A stretch of DNA of 64,000 bases from Streptomyces kanamyceticus (GTDB lineage Bacteria > Actinomycetota > Actinomycetes > Streptomycetales > Streptomycetaceae), in assembly GCF_008704495.1 (NCBI RefSeq), contig NZ_CP023699.1:3968001-4032000 (forward strand). Reading direction: 5' to 3'. Both the position numbers and the translations under genes were made by a program. Under the pieces are notes generated by a model. That model saw only the letters and a program-made list of their open reading frames with translations. It made no database searches and was not told where the DNA came from. Of the stretch, positions 23,381-31,947 are shown one piece after another (the stretch's first letter is position 1; each line of letters begins with the position of its first letter).

Positions 23381-25891
23381 TCAGTTCACGGCGTCCACCC
23401 CGTCCCCGGTCAGCGTCACGTCGTACGTCAGTGGCTCGTCACCGACCATCACGTGGCGGGCGCTGGATGCGTGTCCTGGGGCCGTGGCCGCGAGCAGGTG
23501 GGCGCCAGGCGCGGGGGCCGCGACGATGTACGAGCCGTCGGCCAGGGACGTGACGCGGTCCAGTTGGCGCCCGCCCTTGGAGAGCAGCGTGAGGATCGCG
23601 CCCTGGAGCGGTTCGCCGTCGGCGGTGCGGACGAAACCGTGCACCACCGACGCGCCCCTGGGTGCGTCCATCTGAGGCACGCGCGCGTGGGGCACGGTTT
23701 CGAGCGACGGACCCGGCACCGGCGCCGGGTCCGGCCCCGGGTCCGGCCCCGGGTCTGGCTCCGAGTCCGACTCGCGCGGCTCCACCGCCAGGTGCGGAAG
23801 CCGCTTCTCCAGACCCGCGGGCAGCCACCAGTTGGCGCGGCCGAGCAGATGCATCACGGCAGGGACCAGGGCCGTGCGCAGGATGAACGCGTCCAGGGCC
23901 ACCGCCGCGGCGAGCCCGATGCCCGCCATGGCGCCCTCCAGGTCGCCGCTCAGCACGAACGCGGAGAACACACAGATCATGATCAGGGCCGCGCAGTTGA
24001 TGACCCTGCTGGTCTCGGCGAGCCCCACCCGCACGGCACGGGCGTTGTCCTTGGTGTGCACCCACTCCTCGTGCATGCGGCTCACCAGGAACACCTGGTA
24101 GTCCATCGAGAGTCCGAAGAGCAGCGAGAGCATGATGACCGGCAGGAAGGCGGTGATGGGCCCCTCCTTGCCGATGCCGAGCAGTTCGGTCCCCCAGCCC
24201 CACTGGAAGATCGCGACGAGCACTCCGAAGGACGCGGCCGCCGCGATCAGGTTCATCAGGGCCGCGGTCAGCGGCACCACGAGGGAGCGGAAGGCGACCA
24301 GCAACAGCAGGAAGCCCAGCCCGATGATGGCTCCCACGAAGTAGGGCAGCCGGTCGGCGGTCACCGCGGCGAAGTCCTTGAACACCGCCGTCACCCCGCC
24401 CACGTGGGCCTCGACCCCCGCTTCGGGGATCACGTCGTCCCTGAGGCGGTCGATGAGCCGGTCGGTCTCCTCGGACTGGGGCGAGGTCGTGGGCACCACC
24501 TGGATGACCGAGATGCCGTCGGCGGGCGGCGCGGCGGCGACCCGCGCGACGCCTTCGGTGGCACGGATCCGCTCCACCAGGTCCCCGGTGGCCGCCTTGC
24601 CGGCCCGTTCGGCGACCACTTGGAGCGGCCCGTTGAAGCCGGGCCCGAATCCTTCGGCCAGCATGTCGTACGCCTGCCGGGTCGTCGTCGACTCCTGGTG
24701 GTTGCCCTGGTCGGTCGCGCCGAGCCGCAGCGAGAGCAGCGGCAGCGCGAGCACCGCCATCACCGCCACGGCGAGCAGCGCGATCGGCCGGGGCCTGCGC
24801 TGGACGTACGAGGACCAGCGCGCCGCGAGCCCGTTCGGCTCCTCCGACTCCGGCCCTGCAGCGGCGAGTGCGCGGCGCTGGCGGCGGCTGAGCACGCGCG
24901 GCCCGAGCAGGCCGAGGAGCGCGGGCAGCAGGGTGGTCGCGGCGAGGACGCTCAGGACCACGGTGAGGGACGCGGCGATGACCACGCCGTCCAGGAAGCG
25001 CATGTTCATCACGAGCATCCCGGCGAGCGCGATGCACACCGTGCCGCCCGCGAAGATGACCGCGCGCCCCGAGGTGTTCATCGCCCGCACCGCGGACTCC
25101 TCGGGCGCGAGCCCGCGCAGGATGCCGCGCCGGTGCCGCGTGACGATGAACAGGGCGTAGTCGATGCCGACGCCGAGACCGATCAACGAGCCGAGCAGCG
25201 GCGCCACTTCGGGGATGTCCGCGACGTGGCTGAGCAGCATCGTCGACAGCATGCCGAGGCCGACTCCGAAGACCGCGACGACGATGGGCAGCAGCATCGC
25301 GAAGAGCGCCCCGAAGGCCAGGAAGAGGACGATCGCGGCGGCGGCGATGCCGACCAGCTCGGCGGTGCCGGTGGGCGGCTCCTGGACGCGGGTGATCGCC
25401 TGGCCGCCCAGTTCGACCTGGAGGCCGTCCCGCCCGGCCGCCCGCGCGGTGTCCACCACGTCCTCGACCAGGGCCTTCGGCACGGCGTCCGCCTGCTTGC
25501 CGAAGGTCACCTCCGCGTAGGCGATCCGTCCGTCCTCGCTGATCTGCGCGGCGCCCGCCCGCTGGGACGCGTACGGACTCGCGACCTCGCCGACGCCCGC
25601 CATGCCCGCGATCCGCGTCAGCTCGGGCTCGATCCTGGACCGTACGTCCGCGTCCCGCACGGACCCCTCGGAGACCCGCCACACCACGGTGTCCGTGTCG
25701 CCCGAGCGCTCCGGGAACGCCTTGGTCATCAGGTCGTACGCCTGTTTGGAATCGGTGTCCGGCAGGGAGAAGACGTTCGAGTAGTCGGTGCCCGCCTGCG
25801 TACCGGCCGTACCCAGACCTAACAGTGCCCCCACCCACAGCACCAGGACCACCAGCCGGTGCCGCAGGCACCAGCGCGCCAATGCCGCCAC
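23381..25891 (-). CDS. MMPL/RND-family transporter with C-terminal carboxypeptidase-regulatory-like domain
   Basis: 836 residues with a duplicated MMPL layout. Helix 1 (RLVVLVLWVGALLGLG) is followed by an exported loop and helices 2-6 (LVGIAAAAIVLFLAFGALFAMLLPIVVAVFGVGLG; LIGLGVGIDYALFIVTRHRR). A second half repeats this (FVGAIIGLGFLLLLVAFRSLVVPL; LPVIMLSLLFGLSMDYQVFLVSRMHEEW). The GxDYALF and SMDYQVF motifs hold the proton-relay Asp residues. After a Pro/Asp/Glu linker (PDPGPDPGPDPAPVPG) comes an extra domain of about 80 residues (ASVVHGFVRTADGEPLQGAILTLLSKGGRQLDRVTSLADGSYIVAAPAPGAHLLAATAPGH) with the carboxypeptidase-regulatory beta-sandwich pattern. Likely a lipid or drug exporter, perhaps controlled by the divergent two-component system. 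Confidence 0.88.
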   Translation of the reverse strand: MAALARWCLRHRLVVLVLWVGALLGLGTAGTQAGTDYSNVFSLPDTDSKQAYDLMTKAFPERSGDTDTVVWRVSEGSVRDADVRSRIEPELTRIAGMAGVGEVASPYASQRAGAAQISEDGRIAYAEVTFGKQADAVPKALVEDVVDTARAAGRDGLQVELGGQAITRVQEPPTGTAELVGIAAAAIVLFLAFGALFAMLLPIVVAVFGVGLGMLSTMLLSHVADIPEVAPLLGSLIGLGVGIDYALFIVTRHRRGILRGLAPEESAVRAMNTSGRAVIFAGGTVCIALAGMLVMNMRFLDGVVIAASLTVVLSVLAATTLLPALLGLLGPRVLSRRQRRALAAAGPESEEPNGLAARWSSYVQRRPRPIALLAVAVMAVLALPLLSLRLGATDQGNHQESTTTRQAYDMLAEGFGPGFNGPLQVVAERAGKAATGDLVERIRATEGVARVAAAPPADGISVIQVVPTTSPQSEETDRLIDRLRDDVIPEAGVEAHVGGVTAVFKDFAAVTADRLPYFVGAIIGLGFLLLLVAFRSLVVPLTAALMNLIAAAASFGVLVAIFQWGWGTELLGIGKEGPITAFLPVIMLSLLFGLSMDYQVFLVSRMHEEWVHTKDNARAVRVGLAETSRVINCAALIMICVFSAFVLSGDLEGAMAGIGLAAAVALDAFILRTALVPAVMHLLGRANWWLPAGLEKRLPHLAVEPRESDSEPDPGPDPGPDPAPVPGPSLETVPHARVPQMDAPRGASVVHGFVRTADGEPLQGAILTLLSKGGRQLDRVTSLADGSYIVAAPAPGAHLLAATAPGHASSARHVMVGDEPLTYDVTLTGDGVDAVN

Positions 25892-26057
25892 GATGCGTTT
25901 CCCTTCGTCGCCTTGTCGTGTCCCCCGACGCCCTGTCGCTCCGGTGCCTCAGCATCGGCGGCGCGGCGGTTCGAACGGCACGGCGCGGCCATGATTCTCA
26001 AGCAACTCCAAGGCGTGTAAGGGCACTTCGTACCTCGGCCGCGCCGATACTGAAGGC

Positions 26058-26780
26058 ATGAGCCACGCCGAAGACGCCCGTGGAACAGATGTCGGACGGA
26101 CGCGCGACGCGACCGTCCTCGTCGTCGAGGACGAGCCGAGCATCGCGGACATCCTGGCCATCGCCCTGCGCTACCACCGCTTCGACGTGATGGTCGCGGC
26201 CACCGTGCGCGAGGCGCTCGAACACGCCGGGCGCACCCGGCCCGACGTGGCGCTGCTCGACGTGATGCTGCCGGACGGCGACGGCAGGGCGCTCGGCAGG
26301 GAACTGCGGGCGCGCCTGCCGGAGGTGGGGGTCGTCTTCCTGACCGCGCGGGACGCGCCCGCCGAGATCGTCGGCGCGCTCGGCTTCGGCGACGACTACA
26401 TCACCAAGCCGTTCAACATCGACGAGGTGGTGGCCCGCATCGGCGCGGTCCTGCGCCGCACCAGAGCGCGCGACGTGCTCCCGGAGCGCCCGCCACTGCG
26501 CTACGGAGACCTGGAACTGGACGAGACGACGTACCTGGTGCGCCGCGCGGGCCGCACGGCGCAGCTCACCCCCACCGAGTACGCCCTGCTGCGCTTCCTG
26601 GTGCGCAACGGCGGCCGCGTCGTCTCCAAGGAGCAGCTCCTGCGCCACGTATGGAGCTACGAGCACACGGCGGAGTCGACCGTCGTGGAGACCTACATCA
26701 GCTATCTGCGGCGCAAACTGAACGCCATCGGGCCGCCGCTGATCACGACGCGGCGGGGCGTCGGATACGGGCTCGCGTGA
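26058..26780 (+). CDS. OmpR/PhoB-family response regulator
   Basis: 240 residues. Receiver domain about 18-130 (TVLVVEDEPSIADILAIAL; phospho-acceptor Asp in ALLDVMLPDGDG; Lys in DDYITKPFN). A winged-helix DNA-binding domain occupies about 145-238 (LTPTEYALLRFLVRNGGRVVSKEQLLRHVW, VETYISYLRRKLNAIGPPLITTRRGVGYGL). The start has no clear ribosome site, but GATACT 6 bases upstream looks like a -10 box, suggesting a leaderless message. Overlaps the histidine kinase start by 4 bases. Confidence 0.95.
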   Translation: MSHAEDARGTDVGRTRDATVLVVEDEPSIADILAIALRYHRFDVMVAATVREALEHAGRTRPDVALLDVMLPDGDGRALGRELRARLPEVGVVFLTARDAPAEIVGALGFGDDYITKPFNIDEVVARIGAVLRRTRARDVLPERPPLRYGDLELDETTYLVRRAGRTAQLTPTEYALLRFLVRNGGRVVSKEQLLRHVWSYEHTAESTVVETYISYLRRKLNAIGPPLITTRRGVGYGLA

Positions 26781-28309
26781 CGTCACGGGCCCGCGTGGCC
26801 GCACGGGGCGGGCGTCGCGGGCCTCGCGGGCGCCGCGGGCGCCGCGTGCGCCGTGGCATGCACTCGCTGCGGGCCCGGCTCACCCTCGTGAACGTGGCGC
26901 TCCTCGCCCTCGGCATCGTCGCCGCGGCGGCCGTGAGCCTCATGGGCATGCGCCACTACGTGCTCGCCAACGTGGACACGCAACTGGCCACGTCACGCGA
27001 GTCGTTGGAACGCATGGGATTCACCATGAAGCAGATCGAGTACCTCAGCGAACTCGGGGTGGCCCTGGACAAACTCTCCCCCGGCAGCGGGGACACGAAG
27101 GGACTCCCCAGCGCGGACAGCGTGTTCGTCGCGGTCGGCCCCGCCGGGAAGCCGCTGGCGATCGGCACCCTCGAACCGACGGCGCGCCAGCGCGCACTGG
27201 CCGACGCCGTCGACGACCCCGCCGCGCTGGCCGCCTCCGGAGACCCGCACGACGTCACCCTGGGCGGCACCCCCTACCGCGCGGTGGGCGCGCGCCTCAA
27301 GGACGGCACGACCGTCCTGCTGGCCACCTCTACGGAGAGCCTGCATTCCGGCATCAAGAAGGCCCTCAAACTCGACGCCGCCTTCGGAGTGGTCCTGTTG
27401 GGGCTCCTGGCCGTCCTGACGATGCTCGCCGCGCACCACCGCCTCCGCCCCCTGGAGGACATGGTGGAGACCGCGTCCGCGATCGCCGAGGGCGACCTGA
27501 CGCGCCGCGTCCCCTCCCGCCCCGACGCGGTCACCGAGACCGAACAGCTGCGCGTGGCCCTCAACTCCATGCTCCACCAGGTCGAATCGGCCTTCGAGAC
27601 CCGCGAACGCAGCGAGGACCGCCTGCGCCGCTTCGTCGCGGACGCCTCGCACGAGCTGCGTACGCCGCTGTCCGCGATCCGCGGCTACCTCCAGCTGTAC
27701 GACAAGGGGATGCTGGCCGACCCGGAGGAGCGCACGCGCGCGTGGGGGCGCGTCAACGCCGAGACGGACCGGATGAGCCGCCTGGTCGACGAACTCCTGA
27801 CCCTGGCCCGCTTGGACCAGCGCCCCGAACTGCGGCTGCGGGACGTCGACCTGAGCCGCCTCGTCCGGGAGGCGGCGGACGACTTGCGGGCCCAGGACCC
27901 CCTACGCCCGCTCACGGTCCACGCGGACGGCCCGCTCCTGGTCCGCGCCGACGAATCGGGCCTGCGCAAGGTACTCGGCAACCTCATCACCAACGTCCGC
28001 GTGCACACCCCGCCATCGACACCCGTCACGCTCGAAGCGGAGCGCACCGCCGGGTCCGTACGACTACGCGTCACGGACGAGGGCCCCGGCCTCACCCCCG
28101 AGGACGCCACAAGAATCTTCGACCGCTTCTTCCGCACGGGCGGGGGCGCGGGCAGCGGGTTGGGCCTGGCGATCGTACGGGCCGTAGTCACGGCACACGG
28201 CGGTGAGGTGGCGGTACGTACGGCGCCGGGGGCGGGGCTTGCGGTGGTGGTTACGTTGCCGGTGGGGGGTGAGGGGATTGGCGGGCCCCCCGCGCCGGGC
28301 CCCCTGTGA
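26777..28309 (+). CDS. Sensor histidine kinase
   Basis: 510 residues from GTG 26777, which overlaps the response regulator stop (GTGA); ATG 26858 is an alternative after the Arg/Gly-rich head. Two membrane helices (LTLVNVALLALGIVAAAAVSLMG; LDAAFGVVLLGLLAVLTMLAAHH) flank an exported sensor loop of about 150 residues. A HAMP segment (RLRPLEDMVETASAIAEGDLTRRVP) follows, then the H-box FVADASHELRTPLSAIRGYLQL and the ATPase boxes N (LGNLITNVRVHTP), G1 (VTDEGPGL), F (IFDRFFR) and G2 (GSGLGLAIV). The N-box Asn is present. Phosphorylates the upstream regulator; signal unknown. Confidence 0.93.
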   Translation: MTSRARVAARGGRRGPRGRRGRRVRRGMHSLRARLTLVNVALLALGIVAAAAVSLMGMRHYVLANVDTQLATSRESLERMGFTMKQIEYLSELGVALDKLSPGSGDTKGLPSADSVFVAVGPAGKPLAIGTLEPTARQRALADAVDDPAALAASGDPHDVTLGGTPYRAVGARLKDGTTVLLATSTESLHSGIKKALKLDAAFGVVLLGLLAVLTMLAAHHRLRPLEDMVETASAIAEGDLTRRVPSRPDAVTETEQLRVALNSMLHQVESAFETRERSEDRLRRFVADASHELRTPLSAIRGYLQLYDKGMLADPEERTRAWGRVNAETDRMSRLVDELLTLARLDQRPELRLRDVDLSRLVREAADDLRAQDPLRPLTVHADGPLLVRADESGLRKVLGNLITNVRVHTPPSTPVTLEAERTAGSVRLRVTDEGPGLTPEDATRIFDRFFRTGGGAGSGLGLAIVRAVVTAHGGEVAVRTAPGAGLAVVVTLPVGGEGIGGPPAPGPL

Positions 28310-28413
28310 CGAGGGCTTGCGCGAGCTGAGGCGGGGCGACACAAGCCGACGCGGGCCCGTGTAGTCGACGCAGGGCAACGCGGACGTCGGCGACGCGGCG
28401 CGAGCCCGTTCGC

Positions 28414-28430
28414 CCGGTGGGTGCCACCGG
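28414..28430. terminator. Small hairpin between convergent genes
   Basis: CCGGTGG-GTG-CCACCGG, a perfect 7-bp stem with a 3-base loop. It lies directly before the stop of the minus-strand gene (28432) and about 100 bases past the histidine kinase, and could serve both. Confidence 0.45.
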
Positions 28431-28431
28431 A

Positions 28432-28917
28432 TCACCCCCGCACCAGCGCCCAGACCGTCTTGCCGTCGCCACCGCGCCGCCACACACCCCACGCGTCCGC
28501 GAGCGCGTCGAGAAGGCGCAGGCCGCGGCCGCCCTCGTCCTCCCAGCCACCCGAGCCGCGCGGCTCAGGCCCGGAGAGTCCCTCGTCGGACACCTCGATG
28601 AAGCACGCCCCGTCGGCGAGCACCGTCACCGCGACCTCGAAATCTCGCTCGGTGACGGGCCCGTGGAGGATCGCGTTCGTCGCGAGCTCCGACACGAGCA
28701 GCACGGTGTCGTCGAGCGCCCCCTTCCCCGGCGCCTGCCCCCAGGCCGACAAATGATCACGCACCCGGGTCCGGGCGAGCGGCACGGACGCCGGGTGCGG
28801 TGGCAGGCGGAAGACATCACGTCTCAACAATCCTGGTTCCCCCTCCGGCACAGCACGCGTCAAGAACCGCACAAACATCCGACACCAATGCTGCGCAGAG
28901 AGACCGCCCGGTGTCAC
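28432..28917 (-). CDS. Anti-sigma-factor-type (RsbW-like) ATP-binding protein
   Basis: 161 residues with a stand-alone GHKL ATPase fold: N box LLVSELATNAILHG, G1 box FIEVSDEGLS, G2 box GGRGLRLLDALADAWGV. There is no sensor or phospho-acceptor domain. Streptomyces have dozens of these small kinases, which phosphorylate anti-anti-sigma partners. GTG 28917 (GGGG upstream) is used; ATG 28878 is possible and removes a cysteine-containing head. No cognate STAS-domain gene is nearby. Confidence 0.88.
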   Translation of the reverse strand: MTPGGLSAQHWCRMFVRFLTRAVPEGEPGLLRRDVFRLPPHPASVPLARTRVRDHLSAWGQAPGKGALDDTVLLVSELATNAILHGPVTERDFEVAVTVLADGACFIEVSDEGLSGPEPRGSGGWEDEGGRGLRLLDALADAWGVWRRGGDGKTVWALVRG

Positions 28918-28992
28918 CGCGTCACCCCAGGACTCGCCGATATCCGGCCAGATCCGACCAGTTTCAGCTCAACCACCCCCGAGGAGGGCACT

Positions 28993-30330
28993 TCAGACCC
29001 GGCGCGACGCCAACTCCACGACCGTGATGTCCGACGGCGCCCCGACCCGCACCGGCGGCCCCCACGCGCCCGCGCCACGGGTCACGTACAGCTGGGTGTC
29101 GCCGTACCGCTCCAGGCCCGCGAGCGTCGGATTGGCCAGGTCGGCGATGAGGTTGCCGGGCCACAGCTGGCCGCCGTGGGTGTGCCCCGAGAGCTGCAGG
29201 TCGACACCGTGCTCGACGGCGTCGTGGATGACGACGGGCTGGTGGGCGAGGAGCACGGAGGCCCGCGAGCGGTCCCGGTCGCCGAGCGCCTCGGCGAAGT
29301 CGGGCCCCTTCCCCTCGCTCTCGCCCGCCACGTCGTCGACCCCCGCGAGGTCGAAGCCGGGCAGCTCGGTGCGGGCGTTCCGCAGCGGCCGCAGCCCCAG
29401 CTCACGCACGTGCTCGACCCACTGCTCGGCCCCGGAGAAGTACTCGTGGTTGCCGGTGACGAAGAACGCGCCGTGCCGCGCCCGCAGCCCGGCGAGCGGC
29501 GCGGCGGCGGGCCGCAGGTCCTCGACGCTGCCGTCCACCAGGTCGCCCACGACGGCGATCAGATCGGGCTGCGTGGCGTTGATCGTGTCGACCACGCGCC
29601 GCGTGAAGTTCCTGCCGAGGATCGGCCCGAGGTGGATGTCACTGACCACGGCGATCCGGAACCCGTGCGCCGCGCGCGGCAGTTTGGCCAGCGGCACGGT
29701 GACCCGCTTCACCTTGGGGCCGCGCAGCACGCCGTACGCCCCGTAGCCGACGGTCCCCGCCGCGACGGCCGCGGCGGTCCCACCGACGACACGGGAGACG
29801 AAGAGCCGCCGCGAGGGAGCGGGGCGCGCGGCGGGCTTCTCTACGGGCTTCTCTACGGGCTTCTCTACGGGTTCCTCGACCGGCGCCTCGGAAGGGACCT
29901 CTACGGAGCGGGCCTCCTGGGAAACGGCCGCTCCGGAGGACACCTTCTCGGAGGGCACGTCCGCAGTGGGCGCAGTGGACGCAGTGGGCGCATCCGCGAC
30001 AGCCGCACCACCCCGCTGCACCCACCCCCGCAACAGCACCCGCACCGCCTCCCCCACCACCAGCGCGAGCACCAGATAGAGGAAGAGCGCCATCCACAGG
30101 AAGCCCGGCCAGGCCAGGACCCGCTGGAGCCAGAACGGCGCACCGGCCCGCTCGGTCACCAGCGCCGCGACCATCACGACCGGCGCGGCCACGACGAGCA
30201 CCGTCCCGACGTGCCGGACGAGGGACCCGGGAGTGGTGGTGTCCCGCACGAGGCGACGCCACACGTACCAGTGAAGTCCGGCGAAGGCCGCGAGGACGGC
30301 AAGGCCCATGAGGACCAGGAGAACGACCAC
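28993..30330 (-). CDS. Membrane-anchored metallophosphoesterase
   Basis: 445 residues. The N-terminal half has four or five membrane helices (VVLLVLMGLAVLAAFAGLHW; LVVAAPVVMVAALV; FLWMALFLYLVLALVVGEAVRVLL; a later Ala-rich segment after RRLFVSR). A variable Ser/Glu/Val/Pro linker holds VEKP repeats. The calcineurin-like domain fills about 215-445: AVVSDIHLG, VGDLVDG, VTGNHEYF, LLAHQP, LSGHTHGGQLWPG supply all metal ligands. Start is GTG 30330. The catalytic side location cannot be fixed from sequence alone. It begins 2 bases from the stop of the SCO4848-like gene, likely one transcript. Confidence 0.9.
   Translation of the reverse strand: MVVLLVLMGLAVLAAFAGLHWYVWRRLVRDTTTPGSLVRHVGTVLVVAAPVVMVAALVTERAGAPFWLQRVLAWPGFLWMALFLYLVLALVVGEAVRVLLRGWVQRGGAAVADAPTASTAPTADVPSEKVSSGAAVSQEARSVEVPSEAPVEEPVEKPVEKPVEKPAARPAPSRRLFVSRVVGGTAAAVAAGTVGYGAYGVLRGPKVKRVTVPLAKLPRAAHGFRIAVVSDIHLGPILGRNFTRRVVDTINATQPDLIAVVGDLVDGSVEDLRPAAAPLAGLRARHGAFFVTGNHEYFSGAEQWVEHVRELGLRPLRNARTELPGFDLAGVDDVAGESEGKGPDFAEALGDRDRSRASVLLAHQPVVIHDAVEHGVDLQLSGHTHGGQLWPGNLIADLANPTLAGLERYGDTQLYVTRGAGAWGPPVRVGAPSDITVVELASRRV
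29833..29880. repeat. 12-bp in-frame tandem repeat in metallophosphoesterase linker
   Basis: GGGCTTCTCTAC three times plus one degenerate unit (GGGTTCCTCGAC). On the coding strand this reads as Val-Glu-Lys-Pro repeats (VEEP VEKP VEKP VEKP), a flexible spacer between membrane and catalytic parts. Confidence 0.8.
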
Positions 30331-30332
30331 GG

Positions 30333-30575
30333 CTATGACCTTGCGCGCAAGGCACGCACTCCACGGAACCCGATGACCCCAACCACCGTCCCCAAGACAA
30401 AGGAGACAACGGCGAGCGTCAGGTGCACCCAGAAGTACCCGGTCGGGTTGTCTGCGTCATCGAAGGCCAGCCCACTGCCGTCCTTCCACAGGTTCTTGAC
30501 GAAAGTGATCCAGATGAACCAGCTCCACACCCCGAAGGCGAGCAGGAACCAGGAGACCGGGCGGCTGAGCTTCAT
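30333..30575 (-). CDS. SCO4848-family small membrane protein
   Basis: 80 residues, too short to be obvious inside a longer open frame. MKLSRPVSWFLLAFGVWSWFIWITFVKNLWKDGSGLAFDDADNPTGYFWVHLTLAVVSFVLGTVVGVIGFRGVRALRARS has two membrane helices joined by an acidic loop. The sequence and its position between the DD-carboxypeptidase and metallophosphoesterase genes match the family I know as SCO4848. There is no ribosome site at ATG 30575, but GATACT 7 bases upstream resembles a -10 box, pointing to a leaderless transcript. Function unknown. Confidence 0.85.
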   Translation of the reverse strand: MKLSRPVSWFLLAFGVWSWFIWITFVKNLWKDGSGLAFDDADNPTGYFWVHLTLAVVSFVLGTVVGVIGFRGVRALRARS

Positions 30576-30684
30576 ACGTTCAGTATCGCGAGGCCTCTCT
30601 CCGCACCGCCGCCGGGGTGGGGAGGCCGGGACACAGCGCACCTCGGCGACGACTTCCACAGCGGCGCCCTGTACGTTCTCGTCC

Positions 30685-31947
30685 GTGCCTGCCTTGAAAA
30701 AGACCGCCTTCTTGGTCGCTTCCGCCGCATTGTTGTCCATGTCGACCGCGGCGCCCGCACTCGCGGACGGTAAGCCCGGAGGGGGCGACGACCAACCGAA
30801 GCCGCCCGGCAAGATGTCCACCGTCGGCGGCGCCCAGCTCGGCAAGCCCGGCACCCAGGTGCGGCTCAAGTCCGGCGCCCCCGTGCTGCCCAAGGACCTG
30901 ACGGGACGCTCCTGGATCGTCTCGGACGCGGAGTCCGGCGAGGTGCTCGCCTCGCACAACGCGCACTGGCGGCTGCCCCCGGCGAGCACCCTCAAGATGC
31001 TCTTCGCAGATACGGTTCTGCCGAAGTTCCCCAAGACGCAGAAGCACAAGGTCGCGCTCTCCGACATGGCCGGCATCGGCGCGGGCAGCAGCATGGTCGG
31101 CATCAAGGAGAACGAGACGTACTCCGTCCACGACCTGTGGCTCGGCGTCTTCCTGAAGTCCGGCAACGACGCGGTGCACGTCCTGTCCGCGATGAACGAC
31201 GGCGTCCCGCAGACCGTCAAGGACATGCAGAAGCACGCCGTGGACCTCCAGGCGCTCGACACGCACGTGGTCTCCCCCGACGGCTACGACGCCAAGGGCC
31301 AGGTCTCCTCCGCGTACGACCTGACGCTGTTCGCCCGCTCCGGACTGCAGAAGAAGGACTTCCGCGAGTACTGCGCGACCGCCACGGCCAAGTTCCCCGG
31401 CGAGACCAAGAAGGTCACCAAGGGCAAGGACAAGGGCAAGACCAAGCGCGAGTCCTTCGAGATCCAGAACACCAACCGGCTGCTCACCGGAGCCCCCGGC
31501 GTCAACCCCTACAAGGGCATCGCGGGCGTCAAGAACGGCTACACCACGAACGCGGGAAACACCTTCACCGGTGTTGCCGAACGGAACGGCAAGGTCCTCC
31601 TCGTCACCGTCATGAACCCCTCCTCCACCGAGACCCACGCGGTCTACAAGGAGACCGAGCGGCTCTTCGACTGGGGCTTCAAGGCCTCGGGCAAGGTCGA
31701 CCCGGTGGGTGAGCTCGTCGCCCCGAAGGGCGCCTCCACCGGCGCGGGCAAGGGCGCTCCCGGCAGCGGCGGCGAGGGCTCCGGCACCGAGAACGCGGCC
31801 CACGCCTCCGACAACGGGTCGAACGGCATGGGCATCGCGCTCGGCGTGACGGGCGGCGTGCTCGCCGTGCTCGCCGCCGGTGTCTTCGTGATCAGGCGTC
31901 GGCTGCCGCTGCCGGGCCAGGCCGGTCGCCGCGCTCCGCGCGCCTGA
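30685..31947 (+). CDS. D-alanyl-D-alanine carboxypeptidase (serine-type, PBP5-like)
   Basis: 420 residues from GTG 30685. Signal peptide LKKTAFLVASAALLSMSTAAPALA. Catalytic motifs are S-x-x-K (PASTLKMLF), SxN (LKSGNDAVHVL) and KTG replaced by KNG (GVKNGYTTNAGNTF), a variant seen in actinobacterial members. After a Gly/Ser linker a C-terminal helix (GIALGVTGGVLAVLAAGVFVI) with RRR tail anchors it to the membrane. Trims the terminal D-Ala of peptidoglycan stems. No clear ribosome site at the GTG. Its 3' end overlaps the convergent brkB-like gene by 56 bases. Confidence 0.9.
   Translation: MPALKKTAFLVASAALLSMSTAAPALADGKPGGGDDQPKPPGKMSTVGGAQLGKPGTQVRLKSGAPVLPKDLTGRSWIVSDAESGEVLASHNAHWRLPPASTLKMLFADTVLPKFPKTQKHKVALSDMAGIGAGSSMVGIKENETYSVHDLWLGVFLKSGNDAVHVLSAMNDGVPQTVKDMQKHAVDLQALDTHVVSPDGYDAKGQVSSAYDLTLFARSGLQKKDFREYCATATAKFPGETKKVTKGKDKGKTKRESFEIQNTNRLLTGAPGVNPYKGIAGVKNGYTTNAGNTFTGVAERNGKVLLVTVMNPSSTETHAVYKETERLFDWGFKASGKVDPVGELVAPKGASTGAGKGAPGSGGEGSGTENAAHASDNGSNGMGIALGVTGGVLAVLAAGVFVIRRRLPLPGQAGRRAPRA

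Noticed and set aside
23453..25822. 789-codon plus-strand open frame
   Set aside because: Antisense of the MMPL transporter; His/Arg/Asp-rich shadow without domain features.
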